Assembly (NCBI GenBank): GCA_025210295.1 | Contig: JAOASC010000028.1 | Coordinates: 186,001 to 250,000 of the forward strand | DNA length: 64,000 bases | Source: Flavobacteriales bacterium | GTDB lineage: Bacteria > Bacteroidota > Bacteroidia > Flavobacteriales_D > Parvicellaceae | Direction: 5' to 3' | Shown here: positions 63,316 through 64,000 of the stretch, piece after piece | Numbering within the stretch: the stretch's first letter is position 1 | Layout: every line of letters starts with the position of its first letter | The notes under the pieces: model-generated | Told to the model about the DNA's origin: nothing | The model's database searches: none | Seen by the model: only the letters and a program-made list of their open reading frames with translations | Position numbers and translations under genes: made by a program

Positions 63316-64000
63316 ATGAATCCAATGTTATATACAGATGGCTATAAAGTTGACCATCGCAGACAATATCCTGAACAAACAACTTTAGTTTATTCGAATT
63401 GGACACCGCGAAAAAGTAGAATTGATGGAGTAAACGAAGTCGTTTTTTTTGGACTCCAATATTTCATTAAAAAGTATGTTATTGAAGAGTTTAACCGAAA
63501 CTTTTTTAGTCAACCTAAAGAAAAGGTTTGTAATATTTATCAAAAAAGAATCAATAATTATTTAGGAGAGAATTCAGTAGGGATAAAGCATATTGAGGAA
63601 TTACATGACTTAGGTTATATTCCAATGGTAATAAAAGCTTTACCAGAAGGCGTATCTGTGCCTATAAGGGTGCCAATGTTTACAATGTATAACACCTTAC
63701 CTCGTTTTTTTTGGTTGACCAATTATTTTGAAACAATAGTTTCAACAACAGTTTGGATGCCGTGTAATTCAGCTACAATTGCAAAACAATATAGAAAAAT
63801 ACTTGATAAATATGCTAATGAAACCTCTTCGATAGAAGAATTTGTCGATTGGCAAGGGCACGATTTTTCAATGAGAGGAATGGCTGGATTGGAAGCTGCT
63901 ATGATGAGTGCAGCAGGACACTTATTAAGTTTTGCAGGAACTGATACTATCCCTTCAATCGACTTTTTAGAACAATATTATAATGCTGATTCTGACAAGG
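63316..64000 (+). CDS. nadV: Nicotinamide phosphoribosyltransferase (NAMPT/NadV family), 3' end missing
   Basis: The first 228 codons are visible; the window ends inside the gene (family length about 460-490 aa). Opens MNPMLYTDGYKVDHRRQYPE with TTLVYSNWTPRKSR, the NAMPT start; FGLQYFIKKYV follows, then RVPMFTMYNTLPRFFWLTNYFE, STTVWMPCNSATIAKQYR and DFSMRGMAGLEAAMMSAAGH with LLSFAGTDTIPS, the NAMPT substrate region. Converts nicotinamide and PRPP to NMN; if the upstream Prs-like enzyme makes ADPR-pyrophosphate, it could instead be a nicotinamide ADP-ribose transferase. It follows a pseudogene by 2 bases and is in line with kptA and the phosphatase. Confidence 0.93.
   Translation, partial: MNPMLYTDGYKVDHRRQYPEQTTLVYSNWTPRKSRIDGVNEVVFFGLQYFIKKYVIEEFNRNFFSQPKEKVCNIYQKRINNYLGENSVGIKHIEELHDLGYIPMVIKALPEGVSVPIRVPMFTMYNTLPRFFWLTNYFETIVSTTVWMPCNSATIAKQYRKILDKYANETSSIEEFVDWQGHDFSMRGMAGLEAAMMSAAGHLLSFAGTDTIPSIDFLEQYYNADSDK

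Overview
The window is a gene-dense, AT-rich stretch of a Bacteroidota chromosome, most likely from the Flavobacteriales (possibly a Cryomorphaceae/Crocinitomicaceae-like lineage; that rank is a guess). Evidence: promoter boxes of the TAnnTTTG type, a short primary sigma factor (288 aa), many SCxK/C-type lipoproteins, an oversized LepB with an N-terminal membrane region, OmpA proteins with PD40 or TSP3 regions, and C-terminal type A and type B secretion signals of the type IX secretion system (T9SS). I see no tRNA, rRNA, CRISPR array, transposase, integrase or prophage gene, and no gap between genes longer than about 200 bases.

Layout. 1-4450: tail of an unidentified gene, then a leftward run of prfC, two paralogous TetR regulators and a Dda/RecD-like helicase. 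4600-8100: small secreted or membrane proteins, a ChaN-like protein and a purine nucleoside phosphorylase. 8190-16770: leftward block with two OmpA-type outer-membrane proteins (one with the domain order of T9SS PorE), signal peptidase I, DapB and class II HMG-CoA reductase. 16900-26000: collagen-like secreted protein, a TetR/DUF2141 divergent pair with a clear operator, and a TetR-TolC-adaptor-RND efflux operon. 26000-32100: EF-hand lipoprotein, rimM, rpsP, and a coupled ECF sigma / dual-membrane anti-sigma-like / T9SS type B protein operon. 32280-45930: housekeeping and envelope genes (HlyIII-like protein, DEAD helicase, M1 peptidase, cytochrome c peroxidase, PhoH-like, secreted phosphatase, rpoD, DUF4846) and a second ECF sigma operon. 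46000-57200: GH113-like lipoprotein, murQ, serine hydrolase, rpmH, folD, DUF4197, lolD, a glycosyltransferase and an array of four paralogous lipoproteins plus a barrel protein. 57370-60060: alpha/beta hydrolase and a YVTN-propeller/SPOR fusion.

The most interesting region is the right end (60080-64000): an NrtR-like Nudix regulator, a short divergent Prs-family enzyme, KptA/Tpt1 (NAD-dependent RNA 2'-phosphotransferase), a PPP-type phosphatase overlapping it by 4 bases, a decayed remnant of a small ADP-ribosylation-associated gene, and a NAMPT/NadV gene cut by the window edge. Three operator-like palindromes with one geometry lie at the nrtR start, the nrtR stop and the prs start; two end inside the ATG of the gene they precede. 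I read this as an ADP-ribose- or NAD-responsive unit coupling NAD-consuming RNA end chemistry to nicotinamide recapture. The Prs/NAMPT pair could make NMN via PRPP, or could rebuild NAD+ directly from ADP-ribose and nicotinamide, as described for phage NARP1.
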